Of a stretch of DNA of 64,000 nucleotides, positions 43,891-55,038 are shown in pieces. Origin of the DNA: Cryptomeria japonica. Its lineage: Eukaryota; Streptophyta; Pinopsida; Cupressales; Cupressaceae. Positions within the stretch are counted from its first letter, which is position 1. Each line of letters opens with the position of its first letter. Made by a program: the position numbers and the translations under genes. The DNA lies in contig NC_081406.1 in NCBI RefSeq assembly GCF_030272615.1, forward strand, positions 184,985,770 through 185,049,769. Reading direction: 5' to 3'. The notes under the pieces were generated by a model. The model had not been told where the DNA came from, ran no database searches, and saw nothing but the letters and a program-made list of their open reading frames with translations.

Positions 43891-44990
43891 GGCTTTGCTT
43901 TGTGGTTATAACTGCAATGTTCATTGACAAAATGATATGTAGCTCGAGTAACCGGCTTTCTTGATAAAGCAACCAAGATAGAATTACTAGTGTGTGAACT
44001 ACGTAGGCCCATATGTGAGTCACCTAAAGAAGTTTGGGTATTCTTGATAACAAAGTCCTTCGAGGAAGCTCCATTAAAGTTCCATGATGTATCACCAGAA
44101 GGGAAAGTATATGCAGAACAAGTGGATGAATGATAAAGGCTTATGATTGCAAAAAGAAGTGAAAGTACCATGACATGATGGAGACTTAGGATCAACAAGT
44201 ATTCTTTTTGACTTGAAATTTTAAAACTTTTGCCCCTAGTTATTTTGATAATAGGGGAGATCAACTCCTTCTCTTTTTCTTTCATAGGATTTTTATCCTT
44301 GACCTTGATTTTTGTAGAGTCCAATAGCTTTTGATTTTGATTTGGACTAAAGGACTTTTATTTAGTTTTGTCTTTTAGTTTTTCTTTTCAAGGATTGATT
44401 TTTCATCCTCAATTAGTAAGGGCTTTTGTAATTCTTGTTGATCCAAGTCTGGGAGAGGAGTGTAAATGGGATAAGTGGATGAAATGGTAAGGCTATATGA
44501 GTTCTCAAGAGGGTTGGTGATACACTCAATAGATTCTTTGCTGGAACCACTCTTAGGACTATTGATATCAAGAGTTGATTGCACCACTAGAGCATATTTA
44601 CATTGAGACTTAGTAGCCACAACACTATGTGGTTCACACCCAATTCCTTGCAAATTGTTTATAGATTTCTCCTATCAACTAAATACCTTAGGAGATAGTG
44701 GGAGTTTATCAACATGGAATATATACTCACCACATCCCATGTCTTTAATCTTGAAGTTTTCTTTGATCTCTACTTGTTTTTATGTAGAAGCTTTCAAGGA
44801 TTCTGGATCAACACATGCTGATGAAGGAACAACCTCTCGATTGATTGGGATTGTTATTTCTGATCTATGTCATAGGTTATTGCAATATATAAACCGACTC
44901 ATGTCACCTTTGATGGTCACTTAAACTCCATTGTGTGGTAACTCCATTGTGTGGTAACTTGATACATCGATGATATATAGAGGGAAAAAC
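43891..44990 (-). other. Gypsy-O region where RT, RNase H and integrase core are missing
   Basis: The minus strand has polar open segments (44375-44653 and 43891-44324) without any RT, RNase H or integrase core motif. In Gypsy-2 the same interval between protease and integrase end takes about 4 kb; here it is 1.1 kb. A deletion or a long-standing pol-less form explains this. Confidence 0.6.
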
Positions 44991-44996
44991 TCTCAT

Positions 44997-45290
44997 TTAA
45001 TGAATCCATGGGAATCCCAAGAGTATGTTGTATGTGAGATCTAGATCAAGGACTTGACAAACCACATCCTTTGTAACTGGCACAACTCTGAGAGGTAAAG
45101 TGATTGTGCCTTTAGATGAATACTCTTTGTCATCATATGCCTTGATGATAATTTTGTTTGTAGCATTCACAACTTTTTGAGAATATCCCAATTGCTTAAG
45201 AGTATTCAATGTGCATATATTGAGACCTTCTCCTCCATCTATTAGGACTCATTTTATTTGGTGTATGTGTAGGAAGGCTTCAATGTGTAA
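44997..45290 (-). pseudogene. Gypsy-O aspartic protease
   Basis: The minus strand reads VLIDGGEGLNICTLNTLKQLG (active site D-G-G), TLPLRVVPVTKDVVCQVLDL and TYNILLGFPWIH. It aligns well with the Gypsy-2 protease. Confidence 0.8.
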
Positions 45291-45506
45291 AGGTGCATTA
45301 TGCGGTTGGCTTACGGAGGTGTCTTCAACTTTGGTGAATGTAAGGGAATGTGGAATGGAAAGGTATCCCACCATTGCTTGAAACTAGTCCATGTTCAGAT
45401 TAGTGGGTATAGAGGTTTCTCTTAGGACTTTGTCAAGTATGGCTTTATGAAAAGGATAGATATGCAATAGTTCTAGGATTGAGATAAGCGCAGGTGTCTT
45501 CCCTAA

Positions 45507-47626
45507 CTATTCTACTAGGTCATACTTAGGTTTGGCCAATGAGGAAGTAGTGGTTTTAGCTGGAGAACCTTGCAAGGTGACTTTACCTCGACGAGTTGTG
45601 ACATTACATTTGGAGGTAGATTCAGAAGAAGGTCCAATGCCTTTTAGGACAACTTTGGCTCTTTGGGTAGAACTTTCAGCCATTTTTCCCTTTATAATAA
45701 TAGTAGAGACATAGTTTTCCATCAAAATGTGATTAACAGTTGAATCATAATCATAGGACACTTTGGTATAGTTATCTTTCTCATCTGTGGCTTTGGATTT
45801 TCCCTTGTCATATTTCGAGAATGGTTCCTTAAACATCTCATGTTCTTGATTGGATGTATGTCCCTCGATCTCAATGTCACCTCTATCAATAAGATCGTGT
45901 ATAATGTTCTTCAAGCGATGGTAATTTCCCATTTTATGTCCCTTGCTCTTGTGATATTCATAGTACTTATCATCATTCCACCAGTTTGGTTTGACTTTTA
46001 GTTCATATGGAGGATTTTCTACAATTGTTATTATCTTGTTTGCCACTAGCTTCCTAAAAGCTGACTCAAGTGGTTCTCCCAATGGGGTGTATTTCCATCA
46101 TGGTTTTGAAGTTGCTTGAGTATTTACTTCATTTCTTATAGAAGAACTTGATCCTAAAGAATGATTTTTGGTCTCACTGTGTTAGCATCAACAATGCCAT
46201 CATTTATTGTGTTCTTGTTCTTTTTGCAAAATCGTGGCTTGTCCTTTCCTTTAAAATCCTCTTTATTTTCTTTGAATATCTTGATGATTCCTTTCTTAAT
46301 GTAAGAATGATGAAAATGACTCCCCATCTTTATGTTTGGTATTGCACAAAGTGGCAACTGATACATCTATCTCTATGTTATATGATAAATGTTGTATGAA
46401 AGCCTCTACAAGATCACCCGATGACTTAATTCCAGGTGGGAGTTAGGAGAACCATTCCATAGCTTGTTCACCTAAGCTTTGCGGGAACAATCTCATCAAG
46501 TATGTTTCTTCTATTGCTACCTCAATGCAAGCTATGAAAAAATGTCTTATATGCATCTTAGGGTCCCCTTTTCCTCTATAATTTTAAAACTTTGGTGTTA
46601 TGAAGTGTGTAGGAAATGGAGGCATTGGAATACTTTTATCAAATGGATAGGCACATATATCTCTCATTGTGTAAGTTGGTTTTGGTGTATTAGTGTCCTC
46701 CATCTTCTTTTGTAAGTACTTTATCTACTGTTCCAAATTGCTTTTGGGTGGAGACCAACTTCTTCGACCATATCCCATGCCTGAGCCACCGGGTGGAGGA
46801 GGAGTATACTGCATATATGGATGGTATTGATTGTAAACATGCTCATATGGAGGAGGTCTATAATGATACTACGTGTAGGGACCACTTGATATAGGGTCAT
46901 AAGACATATCATGAGTTTTGTCTTGTGTATTGCCCTTAAATTTGACACGAGGTTTTCTTGTGTCCAAAGTTTGAGCATGCCTTTGGATATCCATTGCTTT
47001 TGAGGTTGGTCCTTAGAATTTGTATGCGATTGAGTGTATTTATCCACATAAGATGTCCATAAGGGTCTATGTAGACGTAGTTGTTCATGATATTTTCTTT
47101 CATGAGTATCATAAGCTTGACCATGTGTATTTGGAATCTCAGGTTTTTGAAACAAGGATGATGGTGACTCGGGCATGAAATGTGATCCTCTATTACCTCC
47201 ACTATTAGGTCTCCTTTGATCCATGTTGAGTTGACTTTCTTGAGTAGGTCGATTTTCTACTATTTGGGACATGTCAAAATCATAAGGTATCTTAGCTCCA
47301 CTTTGTGCCATCACTTGTAGGAAATATTGTCTATCTCTTCTCACAATCTCTTCAACCAATCTATCAAAATGGGGATCCATGATAGTTTCTTCCACTTCTG
47401 CTGAGTGCATTGAAATGTTATCAACATTGTCATTTTGTGCATCATTTTTGTTTGTATCATCCATGTTCTCAACATTCTGAATGTTTCTATAGATGTCCAT
47501 GTCAAGTAATGTGGTACGATCAGAATTGAAAAAGTTATCATTGTCATACTCATAGCCACTCATGTTTGTAGAATCTTGAGCCTCTTTAGCTTCCATCCTA
47601 GAGTTTTGGGAATGAGTTTCAACCAT
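45507..47626 (-). pseudogene. Gypsy-O gag
   Basis: The N-terminal part (46721-47626) contains YFLQVMAQSGAKIPYDFD, the counterpart of Gypsy-2 AKSGATLPQDFD. The capsid core at about 46440-46720 reads DPKMHIRHFF and MRLFPQSLGEQAMEWFS. The segment 45507-46082 has WWNDDKYYEYHKSKGHKMGNY, the lineage-specific knuckle with both Cys replaced by Tyr. The first ATG at 47626 is taken as the start. There are frame changes between the parts. Confidence 0.75.
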
Positions 47627-49289
47627 GAACTAGGTCTTGACCAAGATGTGTGAGACTAGATGAAAATGGAAACAGTATGGAAGACCAAGAGTTGGATTGA
47701 ATGTAAATGAATCTAAGGTGTACTTGCAATGTCCAAAGTGTAAGAACAAGTATGTATATAGTAGAGTAGGTGTGTCTTCCAAAGAGATGATAGATCTCTT
47801 GATGAGGTAAGTTGACCTTGACTCTAAGTAAGACCAAATGAGGCCCAAAGGTGATAGACCTTAATGAGGGACCACTTAGCAAAATGTTGGTGTATATATT
47901 GTGTTGACAAAATAAGATGAGGACAAGCAAGTGACCTTTTGACTCAAGTTTAGACAAATGTGAATGTAATGCAAGGTGTAAGGCAATGATAAAATTTGTG
48001 AGACCCAAAAATAGGCTGAATTCTAGATTAAAACCTAGAGAAATAACCTAGGAAGCTCAAGAATTCTAAAACTGATTGCTCTTGTTTGCTGGACTGTAAA
48101 TTTTCCAAATATTGAACATAGACATCCCTGTATACTTCATAGATGTGGTTACCAAACACAAAGTTGACTAGATACTCCACAAACATGTTTCTGAGAATCT
48201 TGTGAATACAGTTTTCTATGATGACACATATGTGTTTCTGTCCTATATAGACATGGTTACAGGACACAGACGTGTTTCTGTTAGAAACAAATGTGTTTAT
48301 AAAACCTGAGTGCAATTTTCCCAATTTGTGAAGTTGTTGTTGTGACCAAATCTGAATTTGTGACCGTTTTTCATGACAAGAGGACACAATATTGATGAGG
48401 ACTCAATGCTTGCAGGTGCTTGGACTCAAAATGACTCAAAAGAAAGTGTTTTGTGTGATGTAAAAATATTCTACATACACTTGAAGACACAAAAGACACA
48501 ATGTTTTTATTTTTGATCTTGAATGTTTGAATGTTTAAAAGAAGACAAGCATAATTCCTATGGTTGGCTAGGACAATAGTTGTTGATCCCACATGGGGTT
48601 TCCCCCAAGGCTATGCTATTCAAAGCAGATACTTAGGCACTTGACCCCATTAGGTCAACCCTCAACACTCACTTCTCCAAGGCAGCCAAGCACCAGTCCA
48701 CACGAAAAACTCCCAATGGTGAACTTTGTACCTCTACTAAGAACCATATGTGTGTGGGTTGCTCTAGAGGTCAGACCTATTGCCCCAACACCTAGAAGGA
48801 TTTTAGCTTTATGTAACAAAAAGGTGCTAGTAAGGGCATCCACTCATGTCACCATACATGTGGTAATTTAGGCTCTGTAAATATAGAAGGCTCCCAACTA
48901 GTAGGGGTTACGCCCTATTATTGATCAAATAAATTTGATCAAATGAGTTTATGGGGAGACATAGTGTCGGTATGGACTAATCAGCACACATTACCCATGG
49001 CTTTCACCATGGATGCAACTATTTATAGTGGTTCAAAAGAGGGGGGTTTACCTCTCTACCACTTGGGTCGTTTCCTCCTCACTAGTAGTCCTAGTGACCA
49101 CATGGGGAGGCATACCCTCTAAAGATAAACACAAAAAAGCCTATTGCTCAAGACACAAAAGACACTGGTTCAATTTTAGTGCAGCAATGGAAGTGTTTGC
49201 TAGACTAAGAAGACAAAGTAAGCAATTTTAAAATAAAATCTTTGTCAAAGTTCTTGCACCAATATTATTAGTAGTTTTGAAATAATACC
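47627..49289 (-). other. Gypsy-O untranslated leader, proximal part
   Basis: No supported gene; open frames here lack motifs. A degenerate short repeat with ACATRTGTTTCTG/GACGTGTTTCTG is spread over about 48120-48310. Confidence 0.5.
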
Positions 49290-50230
49290 CCTCCTACAAA
49301 CACACAAGTTGGTAGATTTTAGATCCAAAAGACTTTGTGATATAGAGGCCTTTGACAAGACATTTTTTGATAGATTCAAAGATCTGACTTTCCAAGAGTT
49401 ATTTTGCATCATAAAAATCATACCACTTGTAAAATTTCAAGACAATTCCAGAAATGTAAGAAAATCCAAACAAATTTTTAATTTTCTCCAAAAATTATTT
49501 TTTTAAGAAAAACCATAAAAAATCATAGAAAATGCAAAATTGATCGCAAAAATATGATTTTTTTACTAGAAACTCTTGATTGTTTTCCAAACTTGCATAA
49601 AAAAAATTCTTGCAAATATTCCAAGCAGTTTGTGAGATATGATCAAAATAATGCAAAAACCTAATTTTTAAAGATCTGATTTTTAATGAAATAGTTTGCA
49701 TCCTAATTAAAATAAAAAAGAACAAATCATGTGTATAATTCTAAGAACTTTCTAAAACTATAATAAAATCCAAAAAATTCACTCATTTGCTCTCACAATT
49801 AATTTTTTATGAAAATACATAACAAATTCATAGAAAATTCAAATATGCTCCAAAAAATATGAATATTTTTTTGTGCACTTCTCATACTATTTTTGACTTG
49901 CAAAAAAACTTTTATGCAAAAATTCAAAGACGTTTATGATAGTTGATCAAAATAATGAAAAACCCTAATTTTAAAAAATCCATTTTTTAATGAAATATTT
50001 TTCACCCAAATTTAAAACACAAAAAATAGACCCCTTGTAGAATTCTAAGAAATTTCCAAAACTGAAAAAAAAATCCTAAAATTTCACTCATTTTCTCTCA
50101 AAATTATTTTTTTTATGAAAATGCATAAAAAATTCATAATAAATTCAAATATCCTCCAAAAAATAAAAAAAAATTATTGAGCACTCTTGATACTATCCCC
50201 AACCTGCAAAAAATATTTGGTGCAAAAATT
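49290..50230 (-). repeat. Tandem repeat of about 303 bp in the Gypsy-O leader
   Basis: Two full units and flanking partial ones. Matching starts (AAATTATTTTTTTAAGAAAA, AATTAATTTTTTATGAAAA, AAATTATTTTTTTTATGAAA) are at about 49491, 49795 and 50098, spaced 303-304 bases. A diverged partial unit precedes 49491. They lie close to the 5' LTR. Confidence 0.75.
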
Positions 50231-50382
50231 CTAATCCATTTGTGAGATCAAATCAAATCTCTCCAAGATCTTAATCTTATGTCCAAAACCCTAGCTGTGC
50301 AAGGTTATTCTCCAAATTGTTTTACAAAACAACAATGTAGGGTTAGAAAAACCTGCAAAACAAAAATAGATCTAACAAAAAT

Positions 50383-50407
50383 CCATGTCCCATTGGGCAT
50401 GCCAAAA
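50383..50407 (-). promoter_or_regulatory. Gypsy-O primer binding site
   Basis: On the minus strand TTTTGGCATGCCCAATGGG follows the LTR end. It resembles primer sites of the TTTGGCACGCCC type seen in plant gypsy elements. I do not assign the tRNA. Confidence 0.55.
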
Positions 50408-50833
50408 TGTTTATGGTGAAAAGTGGATAATGGAAACAACAATATTGAAAGACTAAATGAATTCAACTACAAAACCTTAGCCTAACAACAACAAAGATCC
50501 ACCATAACATATGAAGATTACCTAAGACAATGCAAATCAAAAAAATCAAAAAAGTTATACCATCACATTTCCACTAAGGTTTGAATCTTCATTCTTCCTA
50601 TCTCCATTGATCTCTCTTGATATATTTGCTCTCAGATTCTATGTGTGCACAAGAGCTCAACAAAGAATGAAAATGTGGTTGACAGCTTGATTGCAAAAAG
50701 GCTTGATTGCATACGATTGATTAGAATACTCATTAGCTGATTCAAATGATTAGGGTCAATAATGAAGAAGAGTATCCTCTTATATAGAAGACACTGTAAG
50801 AAATGGAGGGATAAGATTAAGAGGTGTAAAAGA
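50408..50833 (-). repeat. Gypsy-O 5' LTR, part 1 (left of NA-2)
   Basis: Matches 25031-25456. It contains the minus-strand TATA box at 50778-50787 and ends with the AAAGA target of NA-2. Confidence 0.85.
50829..50833. repeat. Target-site duplication AAAGA (left) of NA-2
   Basis: Identical to 57603-57607. The single, empty version is at 25452-25456 in the other LTR. Confidence 0.9.
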
Positions 50834-51616
50834 TATTGGCAAATGCACATTCCAATGAGAAATTGTAGGTGATTGAAGGTATTGTCATTGATGCCAACCT
50901 TACAATCATATGGCACCAATAGACACTGGCACAGGCACAGACACTGGCACCAGCACCGGAAAAGATGTTTACCAGCACCCTGGGCAACAAGATTTTGTTT
51001 ATTATACTTTGTATTTAATTGTAAAATCTTTTTGTAAGCCAACAAGGGGAATTGTATTAGGACTCATATAAGTTTGAGATCTTGTAAATCATTTGTAAGA
51101 AGCAAGAAATGCATGGAAGGAATGTAATAGGCAGATGCGAATATTAAGGCAGACTTTGGAATAAGGTTTATGGAAGTTGTATGAATTTAAACCGGTACTA
51201 AACCTAGCATAGAAGATGTTGAACGGAAGCAATACATAACATTGGATTTACATAATCCATTTTTGTAAGTCAGTGAAACTTCCCTTTTTGTATTTAAGCA
51301 GTGAGTTTTAGGTAGTTGGCCTTCTTGCATGTGCAGGCTGCTATTGTATCAGTAATATTCACTTATTGGCCAATAAGTGAATATTGTGGGTCACAAATCC
51401 CACTGAGGTTTTTCCCACACCGGGTTTCCTCATTAAAAATATTGTATTATGGTGTGCTTTCTATGTTGTGTTTACTGATCTTATTTACTGCATTATATTT
51501 GGTTTACTGGTACACTATTTTGGCATGCAATTCATTTAATAAGTTAAAAAAATCCATTAACCGGTTAGATACTGATTCAACCCCCCACCCCCTTCGTATC
51601 TTTGGGAATCCTAACA
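50834..51616 (+). repeat. NA-2 5' LTR
   Basis: 783 bp, TATTGGCAAATG ... GGGAATCCTAACA. It contains a perfect 32-bp palindrome at 51354-51385, the GAGGTTTTTCCC...GGGTTTCC signature at 51405-51429, and a C-rich tract before the end. Confidence 0.9.
51354..51385. repeat. Perfect 32-bp palindrome in NA-2 5' LTR
   Basis: AATATTCACTTATTGG followed by its exact reverse complement. In the 3' LTR (57341-57372) the 12-base arms are intact and the centre differs by two transitions. It would form a hairpin in the RNA. Confidence 0.9.
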
Positions 51617-51617
51617 A

Positions 51618-51630
51618 TTGGTATCAAAGC
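51618..51630 (+). promoter_or_regulatory. NA-2 primer binding site
   Basis: TTGGTATCAAAGC one base after the LTR; Met-tRNA type, with the same G to A variant as Copia-1. Confidence 0.85.
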
Positions 51631-51689
51631 TTGGATTTCTATTTTCAAAAGCCTAACAGATTGAGGAAGATTTTGACACCGGTATAGAT

Positions 51690-52120
51690 GGAAAACTGAG
51701 AAAGCAATTGGAAACAACTCTTGCAAATTATGATGCAGAAAAAATGAAGAATATGAAACTTGAAGTTGATCTGAAGGCTGCACAGGAAATCATTCAAGGA
51801 CTTCAGGAAAATCTCACTATTGTTAGGAACAAAAGAAGAGAACTTCATGAGAAGATACAAAGTAATGATGATGAAAAAGAAACTCTTAATGATCCTGTAA
51901 GCAAAATGAAGTAGGAAAACATGGCCTTGAGGAATGAAATGCAAGATTTGACTATGAGGTTTTGTAAAGACATTGAAGACCAAAAGAAGAATGAAAATGA
52001 CTTGGCTAGGAAATGAAAATCTAAGACTGTCATGAAAATGATATGTTGAAGACAAATATAATTCACTTGGAGCATGATAAAACTAAACGCATGAGATAGA
52101 AAGATTTCTTAGAAAATGAG
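51690..52120 (+). pseudogene. NA-2 Gag-like protein, coiled-coil part
   Basis: The open part at 51708-51914 and its continuation past a TAG encode a charged coiled coil (KLEVDLKAAQEIIQGLQENL, ENMALRNEMQDLTMRF). It corresponds to the N-terminal coiled coil of NA-1. The frame is lost near 52015 and regained at 52121. The exact start is uncertain because the first ATG (51687) is followed by a TGA. Confidence 0.6.
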
Positions 52121-52750
52121 TTGGCTACTGCAAATCAAAACAAGGAAAAATTCAAGAAAAGATTAGAAGAACTTGATGACATTTTGAAAAATCAAAAACC
52201 TAATGGAGATACTAATGGCCTTGGCTTTGAAGCTGGTGAAAGCTTCGGTACTGCAAACAATCATGATCACAATAAACTGGTAAGACAACCTAATGCCTAC
52301 AAATTTAATGGAAAATGTTTTAATTGTAACAAGTATGGTCATAGAGAAAATCAGTGTAGATCTAGAAACTATCAAAACACCAATGTACCCACCGGTCAAT
52401 GTTCTAAATGCAACAAAATTGGTCATAATTCAAAAAATTGCAAAATGAATGTAAGATGTTATGTTTGTGGAAGATTTGGACACTTATCCAATCAATGCAG
52501 AACACATACTAGCATATGATATGGAAAAGCTATTCGGAAAAACAATGTGACTTGTTATGCTTGTAACAAGATTGGACATATTGCAAAAATTTGTGGAAGT
52601 AAGGCATCACCGACAAATAAAAAAGGACCCAGTTTGAAAGCTAAAGAGAAGGTTGAAGAAGTAAAGCAATAATTTTCAAAACAATGGATCAAAAAGTTAG
52701 ATATGAATGTTAATGAAGCTATTCCTTCAACGGTAGAATAGAGTATCACT
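52121..52750 (+). CDS. NA-2 Gag-like protein, four CCHC zinc knuckles
   Basis: After a helical start, GLGFEAGESF marks the linker shared with NA-1. Four knuckles follow: CFNCNKYGHRENQC, CSKCNKIGHNSKNC, CYVCGRFGHLSNQC and, after an in-frame TGA (52517-52519), CYACNKIGHIAKIC. All four keep C-x2-C-x4-H-x4-C. By family this binds nucleic acid and packages element RNA. Four knuckles is more than the one usual in plant copia Gag. The frame ends soon after the fourth knuckle. Confidence 0.75.
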
Positions 52751-53083
52751 CCACCGGTGGGAGATTCTTCATCTAACTAAGAAGAAACCTTTTGGGGGGT
52801 ATGGAAGCGAATTGAAAAACATGCTAATTTACCCTCGATTGATGGTGAGAAGTTGAAATACTTCTTTACCCATAGATGTGTTAAGTTTCACTTAACTGGC
52901 AAGCATTTAATGTGGTAGTTGAAGGAAAAAACATTATAAAGCAAGTGTTTTGGCTCTTTTTCACTCACCGGCCATTCAAATTTCCTAAGAGTGCGAAAAT
53001 CCTGAGCAAAGGCATCCACAGCAAGAAGTGAAGCAAATCATTCAAGCACTCATACCTAAAGGCAGATTAAGGTATTTATATCA
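52751..53083 (+). other. NA-2 spacer between Gag-like ORF and ORF2
   Basis: No open frame with a motif. It runs to the ORF2 start, as in NA-1. Confidence 0.45.
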
Positions 53084-54256
53084 ATGGCTTCCTCCTCTGC
53101 ACCTGAATTCATTGCAAACCCTACTGTAATTGAAGTTGTTAAGTGCCCTAGATCCATATTTAAAATTATTCCTGAAATTGTGAAGAAAGATGATACCCTA
53201 GGAGCTTTTTCAAAAATACCCAAAGGAGTTGCTTATGCTAAGGATCCTAGAATTTACATACATTGTCATATTAAAGAACTAGGAGCTGAAGAGATTATGA
53301 ACATCTATAGAATAGTAATTTGTGATGTTAATGGAAATGTGAAACCGGAACATAAGATTGTTGAAACCATAGGTTTTGTGGAGATTCTTAGTATCCCTGA
53401 TTTTCCAAAGGATCTTATAAAGATTCTGTTAAGGAAAGTTCATGGGGAGTTATTTTGGTTGGATTCCATTCACAAGATAACAAAAGAAGCAGTTAGGGTA
53501 GTGACAGGCTTACCTTCCATTGGTAGCAGGCCTGACAAGACTAAAAAGGTTTCAAATGACACTGTAATGACTCTAACTGGTGCAACCTTTGACAAGAGAT
53601 CCTTGAGAGTAAACGATGTAAAGGATATCAATGTAAGGTTCATCAACATGATTCTTGGATACAAAGTTACACATGCCAACAGATTAAACTATGTTTCTAG
53701 CTTATGTATAAAGAGTGCCTATGACATGGTAAACAACAATGCAAATATTGACATATGTGAATGGTTGAAGGATGAACTAATAGACAATCTGAGGAAGATC
53801 AAAGGTGATAAGAAAGGTACATTCAGATTTGGCAACTTACTTGTATGTTTGATGTTATATATTACCAAGGAAGTACCCAGTATTGGTAGAAAATATTTTG
53901 GTTTTGACATACCGATAGGCAAGCAACTTTTGGACATGCTAAACAACATGGGAGATGATAGAGAAAAGAACATAAATGAATATTTTCAAACACTAAAGGC
54001 TAGAATGAAAAATAGAGAAAGGCTATCTCAATCTATAGTAGATAAATATCAAAAGGAGATATGCTTTGTGATAAAGAAAGATGAAATCTGGATGGAGGCA
54101 TTACTTCTGAGGACTATTTGGGTTACAAAGATGGGATATGAGGCTAATGAGAACATAATAGAAACTTATGCAAAAGCCCTTCTAGAAGCCCCTAAAAAAC
54201 CAACAGAGAAAGTATTTGGAAATGCAGAAACAATTGAAGGCAACATTCAGTCATAG
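53084..54256 (+). CDS. NA-2 ORF2, N-terminal domain (unknown family)
   Basis: 390 codons starting MASSSAPEF, the same start as in NA-1. I do not recognise the fold. Blocks shared with NA-1 are HGELFWLDSIHKITKEAVRV, TLTGATFDKRSL, ILGYKVTHANRLN, LIDNLRKIKGDK, RFGNLLVCLMLYI, and YFQTLKARMKNRERLSQSIVDKY. It has no transmembrane segment or signal peptide and no catalytic motif of RT, integrase, transposase or helicase. A TAG ends it, but the next frame (54284) continues the homology, so the protein was longer. Confidence 0.75.
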   Translation: MASSSAPEFIANPTVIEVVKCPRSIFKIIPEIVKKDDTLGAFSKIPKGVAYAKDPRIYIHCHIKELGAEEIMNIYRIVICDVNGNVKPEHKIVETIGFVEILSIPDFPKDLIKILLRKVHGELFWLDSIHKITKEAVRVVTGLPSIGSRPDKTKKVSNDTVMTLTGATFDKRSLRVNDVKDINVRFINMILGYKVTHANRLNYVSSLCIKSAYDMVNNNANIDICEWLKDELIDNLRKIKGDKKGTFRFGNLLVCLMLYITKEVPSIGRKYFGFDIPIGKQLLDMLNNMGDDREKNINEYFQTLKARMKNRERLSQSIVDKYQKEICFVIKKDEIWMEALLLRTIWVTKMGYEANENIIETYAKALLEAPKKPTEKVFGNAETIEGNIQS

Positions 54257-55038
54257 AAAAGAATACAAAAAAATGAACAAATAGTGAGAAAACGAACAAG
54301 GAAGGCTAAAGCAATCAAGGAAGACATATTGAATAAAACTGGTATTAAGGAGAGTGACTTGGAAGGATTACAACCAGAAACACATCTTTCACTAGTTGCT
54401 ACCTCCTCTGATAGTGAAATACCGACAGAGTCTAAAAGGGTGGTAAGGAAAAGGAAACCTTCACTGGTACCCACTCCTACACCTAAGAGAACAAGACAGA
54501 AACAACAGGAAGTTAGACCTCCAGCAAAGAAATTAACACCAAAGAAAAGAAAAGAAAAACAAGTTGTTCCTCCACTTGACAATCTTTTGAATGAGATAAT
54601 TGAAAATGGTAATTATCAAACATTAGGAAGTTGTATGATACTTTTAATAGTGATGAAAAGGAAAGCATAGAAAATAGTGTTATCCTACACTTGGATATCT
54701 ACAAGAAATTTTTTATCAAGGTTGTAGATGATTTACCCAATGAGTTGTATAGGTTAGAAGCAAGGATAGCAGAAATTGTTGAATTGGATAAAAAGATGAA
54801 GGTAGAGAAACTACTTGCATTTCACCTAGTGAATTCAATAGAAGAAATTGATGAACTTATAAGTGAGGAAAACTGGATAGTATTTTCAACTGATCATCTA
54901 CATGTAGCACTAATGGCTGGCAGAGTTAATGAGATATCAAAAGAAACTGCAGACAAGTGGGATATATTCTTTGTTGAGAAAGAGAAACAAGAAGAGTTTA
55001 AGAGACCAAAGACTTTTAAAGTCTACCAAAAAAAATAA
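54257..55038 (+). pseudogene. NA-2 ORF2, basic linker and second module
   Basis: This part starts with basic residues (RKRTRKAKAIKED) and a Ser/Asp region. The NLS-like run PKRTRQKQQEVRPPAKK and PKKRKEKQVVPP follows, where NA-1 has PKQKKRKVVP. The second module (54631-55038) begins YDTFNSDEKESIENSVI, homologous to NA-1 YFDDFTDSEKEDVEQEVI. It ends FFVEKEKQEEFKRPK; NA-1 has a similar Phe/Tyr-rich end. A frame change lies near 54640. Confidence 0.65.

Noticed and set aside
48028-48387. Minus-strand open frame of 119 codons in the Gypsy-O leader
   Set aside because: It coincides with the degenerate short repeat and its translation is repetitive, without counterpart in Gypsy-2.
49290-50230. CRISPR-like array
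   Set aside because: Units are about 303 bp and diverge throughout, and the context is a plant retroelement leader.
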